Assembly (NCBI GenBank): GCA_029265335.1
Contig: JAJUJN010000185.1
Coordinates: forward strand, 1 to 5,057
From: Alcaligenaceae bacterium
Lineage (GTDB): Bacteria > Pseudomonadota > Gammaproteobacteria > Burkholderiales > Burkholderiaceae_B
DNA: 5,057 nt
Direction of reading: 5' to 3'
A program made the position numbers and the translations under genes. The notes beneath the pieces were generated by a model. The model ran no database searches. It was not told the DNA's origin and saw nothing but the letters and a program-made list of their open reading frames with translations. This document shows positions 1 through 5,057 of this stretch, piece by piece (position 1 is the stretch's first letter; each line of letters starts with the position of its first letter).

Positions 1-68
1 GCCGCCTGCAGTGGCCGGGGGCGAGCCGCCACCAGCGCGGCTTGCGCCAATTCCGAATCATTCAGCTT

Positions 69-103
69 GGGCCCCTCCGTTTGTGGAGCGGGCCCTTGTT
101 TTT
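69..103 (+). terminator. Rho-independent terminator of an upstream + strand gene outside the window
   Basis: GGGCCC (69-74) plus CTCC (75-78) pairs with GGAG (85-88) and GGGCCC (90-95). The 3' arm has one bulged C at 89, and the loop is the six bases 79-84. The stem is followed by TTGTTTTT (96-103), so termination is on the + strand; the minus-strand side has no T tract. No + strand stop codon occurs in any frame in positions 1-68, so the gene it serves probably ended before base 1. The rest of 1-186 shows no convincing gene. The regulator downstream ends at 187 and converges on this element, and no terminator of its own is obvious. Confidence 0.75.
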
Positions 104-186
104 GGACTATTCACCTCCCGACCCGAGGGCGTGCGACCATGCGCAAGGCGTTGCGAGGACACGCGAGGGGTTGCGCCAGCGCGCGC

Positions 187-975
187 TCAGGCTCCGCCAG
201 CCGACTCGGCGGCCGCCACCGGCCCGAGCTCGGCAGCTGGGCTCTCAGTGGCCTGTCGCTCATACTCAGCCTCGCGCGGCAACAACGCCACGAGATCCGA
301 CATGCGCTCTGCCGACAAGGTGAGATGCTCCCGCATGAGGTCGAATGCGGCATCGCCATCGCCTCTCACCACGGCAGACACCAACAAATCGTGCTGCCGT
401 TGCGCCAATTCCTTGCCGTCGTTAACACGCATCAGGTAACAACGGTAGAAATGCACACGCAAGCGCAGCGTACGAGCCTGCTCGGCCAGAAACCGATTGC
501 GACAACCCTGAAAGATGGATTGATGCAAATGCCAATTGAGCTCATTGAAGCGCCCCGTATCCTCGCGTGCCAAGGCTTCGGCTGCTGCGTGGTGAATAGC
601 CTGCAGCTGCTCGCGTTCGGCCGGGGTCATGCGGCGTGCCGCCAAGCGGGCAGTTTCGGCCTCGAGCACCGTCATGGTTTCCATCATTTCCAGCAACTCG
701 GTAAGTTCGAGCGAAGCCACACGCGCGCCTTGACGCAGTTGCACACTCACCAGCCCCATGGTGGAGAGCTGCCGCAGCGCCTCTCGAACCGGCGTACGTG
801 AAACGCCGTAGCGTTCAGCCAGGGCACGTTCGTCGAGCCGATCGCCAGGCAGCAAGCGCCCCGTGAGAATGTCTTCTTCAATACCACGCGTGAGGCGGTC
901 GCCCAAGCTTCCCTCGGCGCGGTCTTGATTGGAAACGAAAGACGTCGGTATACCAATTGAGGAGTCGATCTTCAT
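187..975 (-). CDS. GntR family transcriptional regulator, FCD (FadR-like) subfamily
   Basis: This 262-residue protein is a cytoplasmic DNA-binding regulator. An N-terminal winged helix covers about residues 24-90, with the GntR recognition-helix signature SRTPVREALRQL at 59-70 and wing residues near 80-88. An all-helical FCD effector domain covers about 92-228. Histidines H151 (in LNWHLHQSI), H195 (RQHDLL) and H217 (MREHL) fall where FCD proteins place their metal-binding histidines. N147 occupies the position of the frequent Asp in the D-x-x-x-H pattern. The last ~34 residues are an Ala/Glu/Pro-rich tail with no recognised fold. The ATG at 975 is preceded by a weak GGGAAG four bases upstream (985-980). 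The gene is divergent from the enolase-superfamily gene, the usual arrangement for an autoregulated local repressor of a catabolic operon. GGTATACC sites between and within the two genes are its likely operators. The family is certain; the effector is not visible and is probably an organic acid related to the neighbouring enzyme's substrate. Confidence 0.93.
   Translation of the reverse strand: MKIDSSIGIPTSFVSNQDRAEGSLGDRLTRGIEEDILTGRLLPGDRLDERALAERYGVSRTPVREALRQLSTMGLVSVQLRQGARVASLELTELLEMMETMTVLEAETARLAARRMTPAEREQLQAIHHAAAEALAREDTGRFNELNWHLHQSIFQGCRNRFLAEQARTLRLRVHFYRCYLMRVNDGKELAQRQHDLLVSAVVRGDGDAAFDLMREHLTLSAERMSDLVALLPREAEYERQATESPAAELGPVAAAESAGGA
947..954. promoter_or_regulatory. Candidate secondary operator (GGTATACC) inside the regulator's first codons
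   Basis: GGTATACC is a perfect 8-bp palindrome lying within codons 8-10 of the GntR gene. Read on the minus strand it extends to TTGGTATACC (956-947), the same 10-mer as positions 1032-1041 on the + strand. It is 87 bp centre-to-centre from the intergenic palindrome. Binding here would block transcription of the regulator itself or allow looping. It encodes part of the N-terminal segment ahead of the winged helix, so coding constraint there is probably low. That it is an operator is an inference from the repeat and from the GGT...ACC pattern known for FadR-type regulators. Confidence 0.45.
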
Positions 976-1027
976 GCTGCTTCCCGGAAAGGGTTTTACC
1001 CTACCGATATTGTGTTCTCTTGCCAGT

Positions 1028-1061
1028 GTTTTTGGTATACCATGAAAGCCCTACCAAAAAC
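1028..1061. repeat. 10-bp perfect inverted repeat overlapping the operator palindrome
   Basis: GTTTTTGGTA (1028-1037) is the exact reverse complement of TACCAAAAAC (1052-1061), with 14 bases between the arms. The left arm contains one half of the TGGTATACCA palindrome, so three TACCA-type half-sites lie within 34 bp. This could be an extended operator allowing two dimers, or one dimer in alternative registers. It is not a terminator, because no T tract follows the arms on either strand. Confidence 0.55.
1033..1042. promoter_or_regulatory. Candidate GntR/FCD operator TGGTATACCA in the divergent intergenic region
   Basis: TGGTATACCA is a perfect 10-bp palindrome in the 190-bp region between the divergent regulator (start 975) and enzyme (start 1166). 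FadR-type FCD regulators commonly bind short palindromes of the form TGGT-n-ACCA or T(n)GTATAC(n)A, so this is the best candidate target of the adjacent regulator. It sits 58 bp upstream of the regulator start and 124 bp upstream of the enzyme start, and could control both directions. No convincing sigma-70 -35/-10 pair could be assigned on either strand, so its position relative to the promoters is unknown. Confidence 0.6.
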
Positions 1062-1156
1062 CGCACGCTCTCCATCTTGGCCCATCTGGCTGGCCGAGCT
1101 GCGTTGTCGTTCACTTTACATTCGTTTCATTGGGGCGCACCCGTTGCCCCGCACTT

Positions 1157-1161
1157 GGAGG
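1157..1161 (+). promoter_or_regulatory. Shine-Dalgarno GGAGG that fixes the enzyme start at GTG 1166
   Basis: GGAGG lies four bases upstream of GTG 1166. The frame is open further upstream to a TTG at 1130, but that codon has no purine-rich site in front of it. The protein begins VKITQVRAIPL at the GTG, which resembles the typical MKIT-type start of this enzyme family. Confidence 0.75.
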
Positions 1162-1165
1162 CCTC

Positions 1166-2320
1166 GTGAAGATCACACAGGTACGCGCCATTCCTCTGAA
1201 TATTCCTATTGAGTTTCGGGCCGGTGACATCCGGCGCGAAACTTCGTTGTCTGCCTGCCACATCGAGATCGAAACCGATGCCGGCATCACGGGCTACGGC
1301 TTCACCGCCATCACCGAAGAAGAAGTCATCGGCACTATCGTGAACGATATCGCAGCGCCCGCCATTGTGGGAATGGATGCGCTGTGCACCGAAGCCATCT
1401 GGGACAAACTCTATTGGCTGATTTCGCCGCGCGGTCAAACCGGTTATGGCATGCACGCCATTGCGGCCATCGATATCGCCCTGTGGGACATCAAAGGCAA
1501 AGCCCTGCAGCAGCCCATCTGGAAACTTCTGGGCGGTGCACGGCCCAAGGTACCACTGTATGCCACCTTTGGTTTCGGCTTCCTCGATGAACCCGCCCTG
1601 GTGGATTCAGCTCGCGCCTGCCTCGACATGGGCTTCAGCCATCTCAAAATGGTGGTGGGCCACCACGGCATGCAACGCCGCGATGAGCCCCGCCTGCTGG
1701 GCGACGTCATCAAAGAAGACGCCCGCCGGGTGAAGGCGGTGCGCGAGGCCATCGGCAACGAAGGCAGCATTTACGTCGACGCCAACTGCAGCCTCGACGC
1801 CTATCACGCCGAAAAGCTCGCTCGCAACATTGTGGATTACGACATCGGCTTCTTCGAAGAACCCATCAGCCAGAACAACGTGCTTGCCATGGCAGATCTG
1901 CGTCGGCGCACCGGCATCGCCGTGGCGGCTGGACAGAACGAATGGCTCGCCTTCCGCTTCCGCGACATGCTGGTGGCCGGCGCTGTAGATGTGGTGCAGC
2001 CCAACGTGGTGATCACTGGCGGCTACACGCAAGCTGTGCGCATCGCCGGCATGGCCGACGCCTTTGGCGTGGGCGTGGCCAATGGCGGCGCCTGGCCTCT
2101 GCACAATATGCATTTCAACGCCGGTCTGGCCAACGGCGGCCGCGTGGAGTGGCATTTGGTGGCCGTAGAAATGATGCGGCAGATCTATCAAGGATTCCCC
2201 GAACCCGAGAACGGTTGGCTGACGCTGCCCACCACTCCCGGCTTGGGTTTCGAGCCCAAGGCCGACGCCATTCGCGAGCTGGCCAAGCGCCCCACCTCGC
2301 GGGGCGCCGGCAAGGCCTAA
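1166..2320 (+). CDS. Mandelate racemase/muconate lactonizing enzyme family protein (enolase superfamily)
   Basis: The protein has 384 residues from the GTG start, normal for the family, and is cytoplasmic. An N-terminal alpha+beta capping domain (about 1-125, with GITGYGF at 40-46) precedes a (beta/alpha)7-beta barrel (about 130-370). Family members abstract the proton alpha to a carboxylate bound to Mg2+, giving dehydration, racemisation or cycloisomerisation. Metal ligands D205 (in YVDAN) and E231 (in FFEEP) are present. The third ligand region reads AAGQNEW (254-260), with Q257 where Glu is usual and E259 two residues on. In a by-eye alignment to mandelate racemase, K161 matches the first Lys of the KxK motif, but the second is V163. 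The dyad Asp is N280 and the dyad His is G307, with H313 and H316 close by in PLHNMH. The substrate cannot be named; a sugar acid or small hydroxy acid is plausible, given the divergent FCD regulator and downstream Bug protein. The family is secure, the reaction is not. Confidence 0.93.
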   Translation: MKITQVRAIPLNIPIEFRAGDIRRETSLSACHIEIETDAGITGYGFTAITEEEVIGTIVNDIAAPAIVGMDALCTEAIWDKLYWLISPRGQTGYGMHAIAAIDIALWDIKGKALQQPIWKLLGGARPKVPLYATFGFGFLDEPALVDSARACLDMGFSHLKMVVGHHGMQRRDEPRLLGDVIKEDARRVKAVREAIGNEGSIYVDANCSLDAYHAEKLARNIVDYDIGFFEEPISQNNVLAMADLRRRTGIAVAAGQNEWLAFRFRDMLVAGAVDVVQPNVVITGGYTQAVRIAGMADAFGVGVANGGAWPLHNMHFNAGLANGGRVEWHLVAVEMMRQIYQGFPEPENGWLTLPTTPGLGFEPKADAIRELAKRPTSRGAGKA

Positions 2321-2327
2321 GGCGCCC

Positions 2328-2374
2328 CCAGCCAGCGTGCCAGCACGGCATTCTGGCTGGTGCTCATGCAGCAC
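2328..2374 (+). other. Intercistronic stem-loops between the enzyme and the binding-protein gene
   Basis: CCAGCCAG (2328-2335) pairs perfectly with CTGGCTGG (2353-2360), and inside it CGTG (2336-2339) pairs with CACG (2344-2347) around a CCAG loop. A second small hairpin, GTGCT (2360-2364) with AGCAC (2370-2374), shares one base with the first. No T tract follows, so this is not a classical terminator. The spacer between the two genes is 123 bases, and the element could modulate mRNA stability or relative expression in an otherwise cotranscribed pair. The function is inferred. Confidence 0.4.
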
Positions 2375-2428
2375 AGCGTCTGCAGCACCCCAAGGTTGTT
2401 CCCATTCTCGACATCACGCACGTCATAC

Positions 2429-2435
2429 AGGAGAG
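2429..2435 (+). promoter_or_regulatory. Shine-Dalgarno AGGAGAG for the first TctC/Bug gene
   Basis: AGGAG begins at 2429 and ends ten bases before ATG 2444. This supports ATG 2444, which starts directly at a signal peptide, over upstream in-frame starts near 2360 that would add 28 atypical residues ahead of it. Confidence 0.7.
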
Positions 2436-2443
2436 CCTCCAAG

Positions 2444-3415
2444 ATGTCCCTCAGAACCTTGTCCCTCACCGCTGCCGCGCTCGCGGCAGGCACGCTCCCC
2501 CTCACTGCCGCTGCCGCCGACTGGCCCGGCGATCGCCCCGTCCGACTGGTAGTGCCCGCTTCGGCCGGCGGTTCGCTCGATACCCTCGCGCGCCCGCTTG
2601 CTCAGGCCATGTCCAAGATTTCGGGCGGCACCTTTGTGGTTGAGAACCGCGGCGGTGCGGCCGGCATGATCGGCGCCCACGACGTGGTGCGCGCCGACCC
2701 AGACGGTCACCACTTCCTCTTTGGTGCGGTTCACCACACCATTTTGCCCGTGGTCTACGAAGTACCCTACGACACCGCCACCGATCTGTTGCCCATCGGT
2801 CTGTTTGCCACGGTGCCCAACGTCGTGCTGGTGCACAAAGACGCTCCCTATCAAACGCTCGAAGAGCTCATCGAGTACGCCAAGGCCAACCCTGGCGAAC
2901 TCAACTACGGCACGGGCGGCAAGGGTGGCTTGCACCACCTCACCACCGAAGCGTTCAAGCGCCAGACCGGAACCGAGATGGAGGGCATTCACTACAAGGG
3001 TAGCGGACCGGCCATTACCGACCTCCTCGGCCAACAGATTCAGCTGATGTTCGAAACCATGCCCTCGGCCCTGGGCCAGATTCGTGCGGGCACTCTCAAC
3101 GCGCTCGCGGTCACCTCGCCCGATCGCTCCTTCGCCCTGCCCGACGTTCCCACCTTGCAAGAATCGGGCATCGACCTGGCCGTCACCACCTGGTATGGCT
3201 TCTTCGCTCCGGCCGACCTGCCGGAAGAGATCGCCGAAGCCATGCAGGATCTGATGTGGCAAGCGCTTGAAACCGAAGAAATTCAGAAGCTCTGGAAAGA
3301 GTACGGCGCAATTACTGATGGCCCGGGCAGCGACGACTTCCCAACCTTCGTGCAGAGCGAACTCGATCGCTGGGCGGAAATCGCCGACGAAGTGGGCCTC
3401 GAAAAGGGCAACTGA
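2444..3415 (+). CDS. TctC/Bug family tripartite tricarboxylate transporter substrate-binding protein
   Basis: This 323-residue protein matches the usual length of about 320-330 for Bug periplasmic receptors. Residues 1-25 form a Sec signal peptide: MSLR, a hydrophobic Ala/Leu stretch, then TAAAA before D26 as the likely cleavage site. The mature protein shows the family landmarks: RPVRLVVPASAGGSLD (31-46, first strand and ligand loop), FVVENRGGAAGMIGA (64-78), PGELNYGTGGKGG (150-162), HYKGSGPAITDLLGQQ (183-198) and ALPDVPTLQESGI (231-243). It would bind a small carboxylated compound in the periplasm and pass it to a TctAB-type membrane complex, but no tctA or tctB gene is in the window. It lies 123 bases downstream of the enolase-superfamily gene on the same strand and probably shares its transcript, suggesting it recognises that enzyme's substrate. 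The transcript ends at the terminator at 3490-3525. The ligand cannot be read from sequence. Confidence 0.93.
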   Translation: MSLRTLSLTAAALAAGTLPLTAAAADWPGDRPVRLVVPASAGGSLDTLARPLAQAMSKISGGTFVVENRGGAAGMIGAHDVVRADPDGHHFLFGAVHHTILPVVYEVPYDTATDLLPIGLFATVPNVVLVHKDAPYQTLEELIEYAKANPGELNYGTGGKGGLHHLTTEAFKRQTGTEMEGIHYKGSGPAITDLLGQQIQLMFETMPSALGQIRAGTLNALAVTSPDRSFALPDVPTLQESGIDLAVTTWYGFFAPADLPEEIAEAMQDLMWQALETEEIQKLWKEYGAITDGPGSDDFPTFVQSELDRWAEIADEVGLEKGN

Positions 3416-3423
3416 TCGTTTGC

Positions 3424-4458
3424 TCAGTGGCTGTCGGGCAGCGTGCTCCAAGCGAGCATGCGCAACTGCCAGATCTGCCATTCAGGTGAGGCGAGCTCGC
3501 TGCTGGCGGCGGGCTCGCCTTTTTTCATGCCCTCTGTGCGCCGCAAAAAGTCACGTGCCAACTCTCGCAGGTTTGCGGGTGGCAAGGGCGTAACACCTTC
3601 AAACTGCTCCCACGCCGCAAGCAAGTTCTTTACCCCACTCCGCCACAGTTGCTGCGCCTCCTCGCGCACCGCCAGAGACAAGCCCTGTTGGTGGGCATCC
3701 GCCAGCAGGCTGGCATTGCCCACGATTTGCTCCAGATACCTCGCGGTGACCGCGCGCAGCGACTCATCAGCAGCCCCTGCCGGCGTTGCCTCGGCTTGCA
3801 CCCGCTGGGGTTGCCAATAACGCTGCCAAGCGGCGGCTTGCCGCTCGGCAGAGGTTTTGCACCCTTGCGCAGAGTGCCATGCCTGGGCTAGCCCATCACC
3901 CTGCTCGGCTTTGCTGCGCAGGTCGAGGATGAGGTGGTGCTCCCCACACCAACGCTCAGCCAAACCGAACATGCTGGCCACACTCCCGTCGAGGTGCTCG
4001 AACTCCATCTCGGCCACCGGCAGCACCAGCTCGCCAGCCCGGATTTCGCCATGATCCAGCACCGCCTCCACCCTGCCTTCGGATTCCCGAAACTCGCGGC
4101 TAAGACGCGCCACCTCAGTTTCATACCGCACAACCAGCCGACCTTGCAGCGCCTGCAGGTGCGCGGCCATAGGCGTTTGCTCGTACACCGACAAATCAAG
4201 TGCCGCTTCAGGCCGCGCGTGATTGAACTCGTGCCGAGAAAACGCGTCGCCAGCCGACGCCTTCAGCGTTTGCACCCAGTGTCCACCCTCGCGCCGCAGC
4301 CGCAAGGCCATCTTTTGGCGAGCCAACTGACGGTCTGGCGTGTCGAAATACATGGCGTGCAGCCGCTCGGCGCCGCTGCCCGGCAGCGCCATGAGCTGAC
4401 GTCGAACGGCTGGCACCGACACCGAAGGAATATGAAGCTTGATCTCTTGTTCGAGCAT
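3424..4458 (-). CDS. CYTH domain protein (probable inorganic triphosphatase) with degenerate CHAD-like C-terminus
   Basis: The protein has 344 residues from ATG 4458; a GTG at 4461 would add one. The CYTH tunnel domain covers about 1-185 and is intact: E3-x-E5-x-K7, YFDTPD (37-42), basic strand R53/R55, QTLK with K66, RHEF (75-78), LDHGEIRAG (134-142), AEMEFEHLDG (149-158) and RSK ending in K183. Such proteins hydrolyse triphosphate or related phosphoanhydrides with a divalent metal in the cytoplasm; E. coli YgiF is the CYTH-CHAD model at about 430 residues. Residues ~230-335 are helical and fall where CHAD would be, but they lack the conserved His and most of the basic residues expected to bind polyphosphate, and are about half the usual length. 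The start is 8 bases after the stop of the upstream Bug gene with no Shine-Dalgarno visible, implying translational coupling. Its 3' end converges on the first Bug gene with an 8-base gap and contains that gene's terminator. Confidence 0.88.
   Translation of the reverse strand: MLEQEIKLHIPSVSVPAVRRQLMALPGSGAERLHAMYFDTPDRQLARQKMALRLRREGGHWVQTLKASAGDAFSRHEFNHARPEAALDLSVYEQTPMAAHLQALQGRLVVRYETEVARLSREFRESEGRVEAVLDHGEIRAGELVLPVAEMEFEHLDGSVASMFGLAERWCGEHHLILDLRSKAEQGDGLAQAWHSAQGCKTSAERQAAAWQRYWQPQRVQAEATPAGAADESLRAVTARYLEQIVGNASLLADAHQQGLSLAVREEAQQLWRSGVKNLLAAWEQFEGVTPLPPANLRELARDFLRRTEGMKKGEPAASSELASPEWQIWQLRMLAWSTLPDSH
3490..3525 (+). terminator. Rho-independent terminator of the enzyme-tctC transcript, inside the convergent CYTH gene
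   Basis: GGCGAGC (3490-3496) pairs perfectly with GCTCGCC (3513-3519), followed by six T (3520-3525); A3489 can also pair with T3520. The loop is 16 bases and GC-rich. The T tract is on the + strand only, so it terminates transcription coming from the first Bug gene, whose stop is 74 bases upstream. The same bases on the minus strand encode residues ~312-324 of the CYTH protein (KKGEPAASSELAS). Confidence 0.8.
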
Positions 4459-4466
4459 CACAGAGA

Positions 4467-5057
4467 TCAGTTCAGCGTCACGTTATTGCTGCGAATCACT
4501 TCACCGAATTCGTCGTACTCGGCCTGGATGCTCGCTGCAAAGGTGGCGGCATCGTCGTTGATGGTCTGCAGGCCCAATTGGTAGAGGGCGTCACGCACAT
4601 CTTCCTGCTCCAGCGCTTGCGAAATGGCTGCGGCAATTTTTTCCACTTTCTCTTCCGGCATTCCCGGAGGGCCGAAATACCCCATCCAGGGAGAGAGCGT
4701 GACCCCGGGCAGGGTTTCGGCCACGGTGGGGATGTCGGGTGTGCCTTCAAAGCGCTCGGCTTCGGTGGTGGCGAGAATATTGAGCGACTCGGCATCCATG
4801 AAAGGCTTGAGTGCTGCCACTGTGCTCACGCCCAACTGAATGTGGCCAGCCACCAGATCGTTGGTCATCGGTCCCGCGCCACGATAGGGCACGTGCACCA
4901 TGTCCACCCCCTCATTGGCGCCGATCAGCACCATCATCACGTGCTGGCCGGAGCCGGCGCCCGAGGTACCGTAGTTGAGCTCACCCGGGTTGGCGCGCGC
5001 ATATTCCAGCAATTCGGCCACATTGGTCGCCGGCACCGAGGGGTTGGCGGCCAAAGC
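4467..5057 (-). CDS. TctC/Bug family substrate-binding protein, N-terminus cut by window edge
   Basis: The C-terminal 196 residues are visible and the reading frame runs off the right edge, so the signal peptide and first lobe are missing; the TTG near the edge is not a credible start. Bug landmarks are present: VAELLEYARANPGELNYGTS, HVPYRGAGPMTNDLVAGHIQL, TPDIPTVAETLPGV, a YFGPPGMPEE segment and a C-terminal helix ending NNVTLN. It shares the family pattern with the first Bug protein (2444-3415), with clear blocks such as EY(A)xANPGELNYGT but many substitutions elsewhere. They are therefore diverged paralogues with probably different ligands, not a recent duplication. As a periplasmic receptor it would serve a TctAB-type transporter not seen here. 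The CYTH gene follows 8 bases after its stop and is probably translated from the same mRNA. Confidence 0.9.
   Translation of the reverse strand, partial: ALAANPSVPATNVAELLEYARANPGELNYGTSGAGSGQHVMMVLIGANEGVDMVHVPYRGAGPMTNDLVAGHIQLGVSTVAALKPFMDAESLNILATTEAERFEGTPDIPTVAETLPGVTLSPWMGYFGPPGMPEEKVEKIAAAISQALEQEDVRDALYQLGLQTINDDAATFAASIQAEYDEFGEVIRSNNVTLN

Noticed and set aside
67..801. Long + strand open frame opposite the GntR gene
   Set aside because: It is a shadow of the high-GC antisense frame: it has no recognisable domain, it crosses a terminator, and the opposite strand encodes a clear GntR/FCD protein.
991..1001. GGGTTTTACCC as a third operator
   Set aside because: It has GGGT and ACCC arms but lacks the GGTATACC core shared by the two candidate sites, so similarity to them is weak.
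1020..1048. Sigma-70 promoter for the enzyme gene with TTGCCA (1020-1025) as -35
   Set aside because: The hexamers at 16-18 base spacing do not resemble TATAAT, and the TATACC at 1036 is too close. I could not support a promoter on either strand here.
1130..1165. N-terminal extension of the enolase-superfamily protein from TTG 1130
   Set aside because: There is no Shine-Dalgarno before the TTG, and the extra 12 residues do not match the family start, while GGAGG precedes GTG 1166.
2360..2443. Upstream start for the first Bug protein near 2360
   Set aside because: It would put 28 polar and basic residues before an otherwise classic signal peptide, and AGGAG at 2429-2433 points to ATG 2444.
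2423..3481. Long minus-strand open frame opposite the first Bug gene
   Set aside because: It is a mirror of the Bug codon pattern with no domain and no start signal, and it overlaps a well-supported gene throughout its length.
1..5057. CRISPR array, insertion sequence, tRNA, phage or defence genes
   Set aside because: I found no regularly spaced repeats, transposase, terminal inverted repeats, cloverleaf or toxin/defence domains. All long frames that encode recognisable proteins are regulatory, metabolic, transport or triphosphatase genes.

Overview
The window is GC-rich (visibly above 60%) and gene-dense, on both strands. Two secreted-type TctC/Bug solute-binding proteins and an FCD-type GntR regulator beside an enolase-superfamily enzyme are typical of Betaproteobacteria of the order Burkholderiales. 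Alcaligenaceae (Bordetella, Achromobacter, Pusillimonas relatives) fit best, because Bug proteins are greatly expanded there. This placement is inferred from gene content and composition; there is no rRNA or other marker in the window.

Layout. Positions 1-186 hold no gene I can support, only a rho-independent terminator (69-103) serving a + strand gene that ended before the window. A GntR/FCD regulator lies on the minus strand (187-975). A 190-base divergent intergenic region (976-1165) carries a perfect TGGTATACCA palindrome inside a larger inverted repeat. A near-copy of the palindrome lies in the first codons of the regulator. On the + strand follow a mandelate racemase/muconate lactonizing enzyme family protein (1166-2320) and a TctC/Bug periplasmic binding protein (2444-3415), separated by a 123-base spacer that can fold into a hairpin. 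An intrinsic terminator for this pair lies at 3490-3525, inside the 3' end of the next, convergent gene. On the minus strand, a second TctC/Bug gene cut by the window edge (5057-4467) reads into a CYTH-domain gene with a degenerate CHAD-like tail (4458-3424). The two are 8 bases apart, and the second has no visible Shine-Dalgarno sequence.

How it fits together. The regulator, enolase-superfamily enzyme and Bug protein look like a small catabolic cluster. The Bug protein would capture an organic or sugar acid in the periplasm, the enzyme would dehydrate, racemise or otherwise process it in the cytoplasm, and the regulator would respond to the substrate or a product. No TctA/TctB membrane partners are present, so the transporter core must be encoded elsewhere. 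The CYTH protein is probably an inorganic triphosphatase, and its link to the second Bug gene appears to be positional and translational rather than metabolic.

I do not see a clearly new biological system. The most interesting points are the non-canonical active site of the enolase-superfamily enzyme, the paired GGTATACC sites, the terminator embedded in a convergent coding sequence, and the eroded CHAD region.
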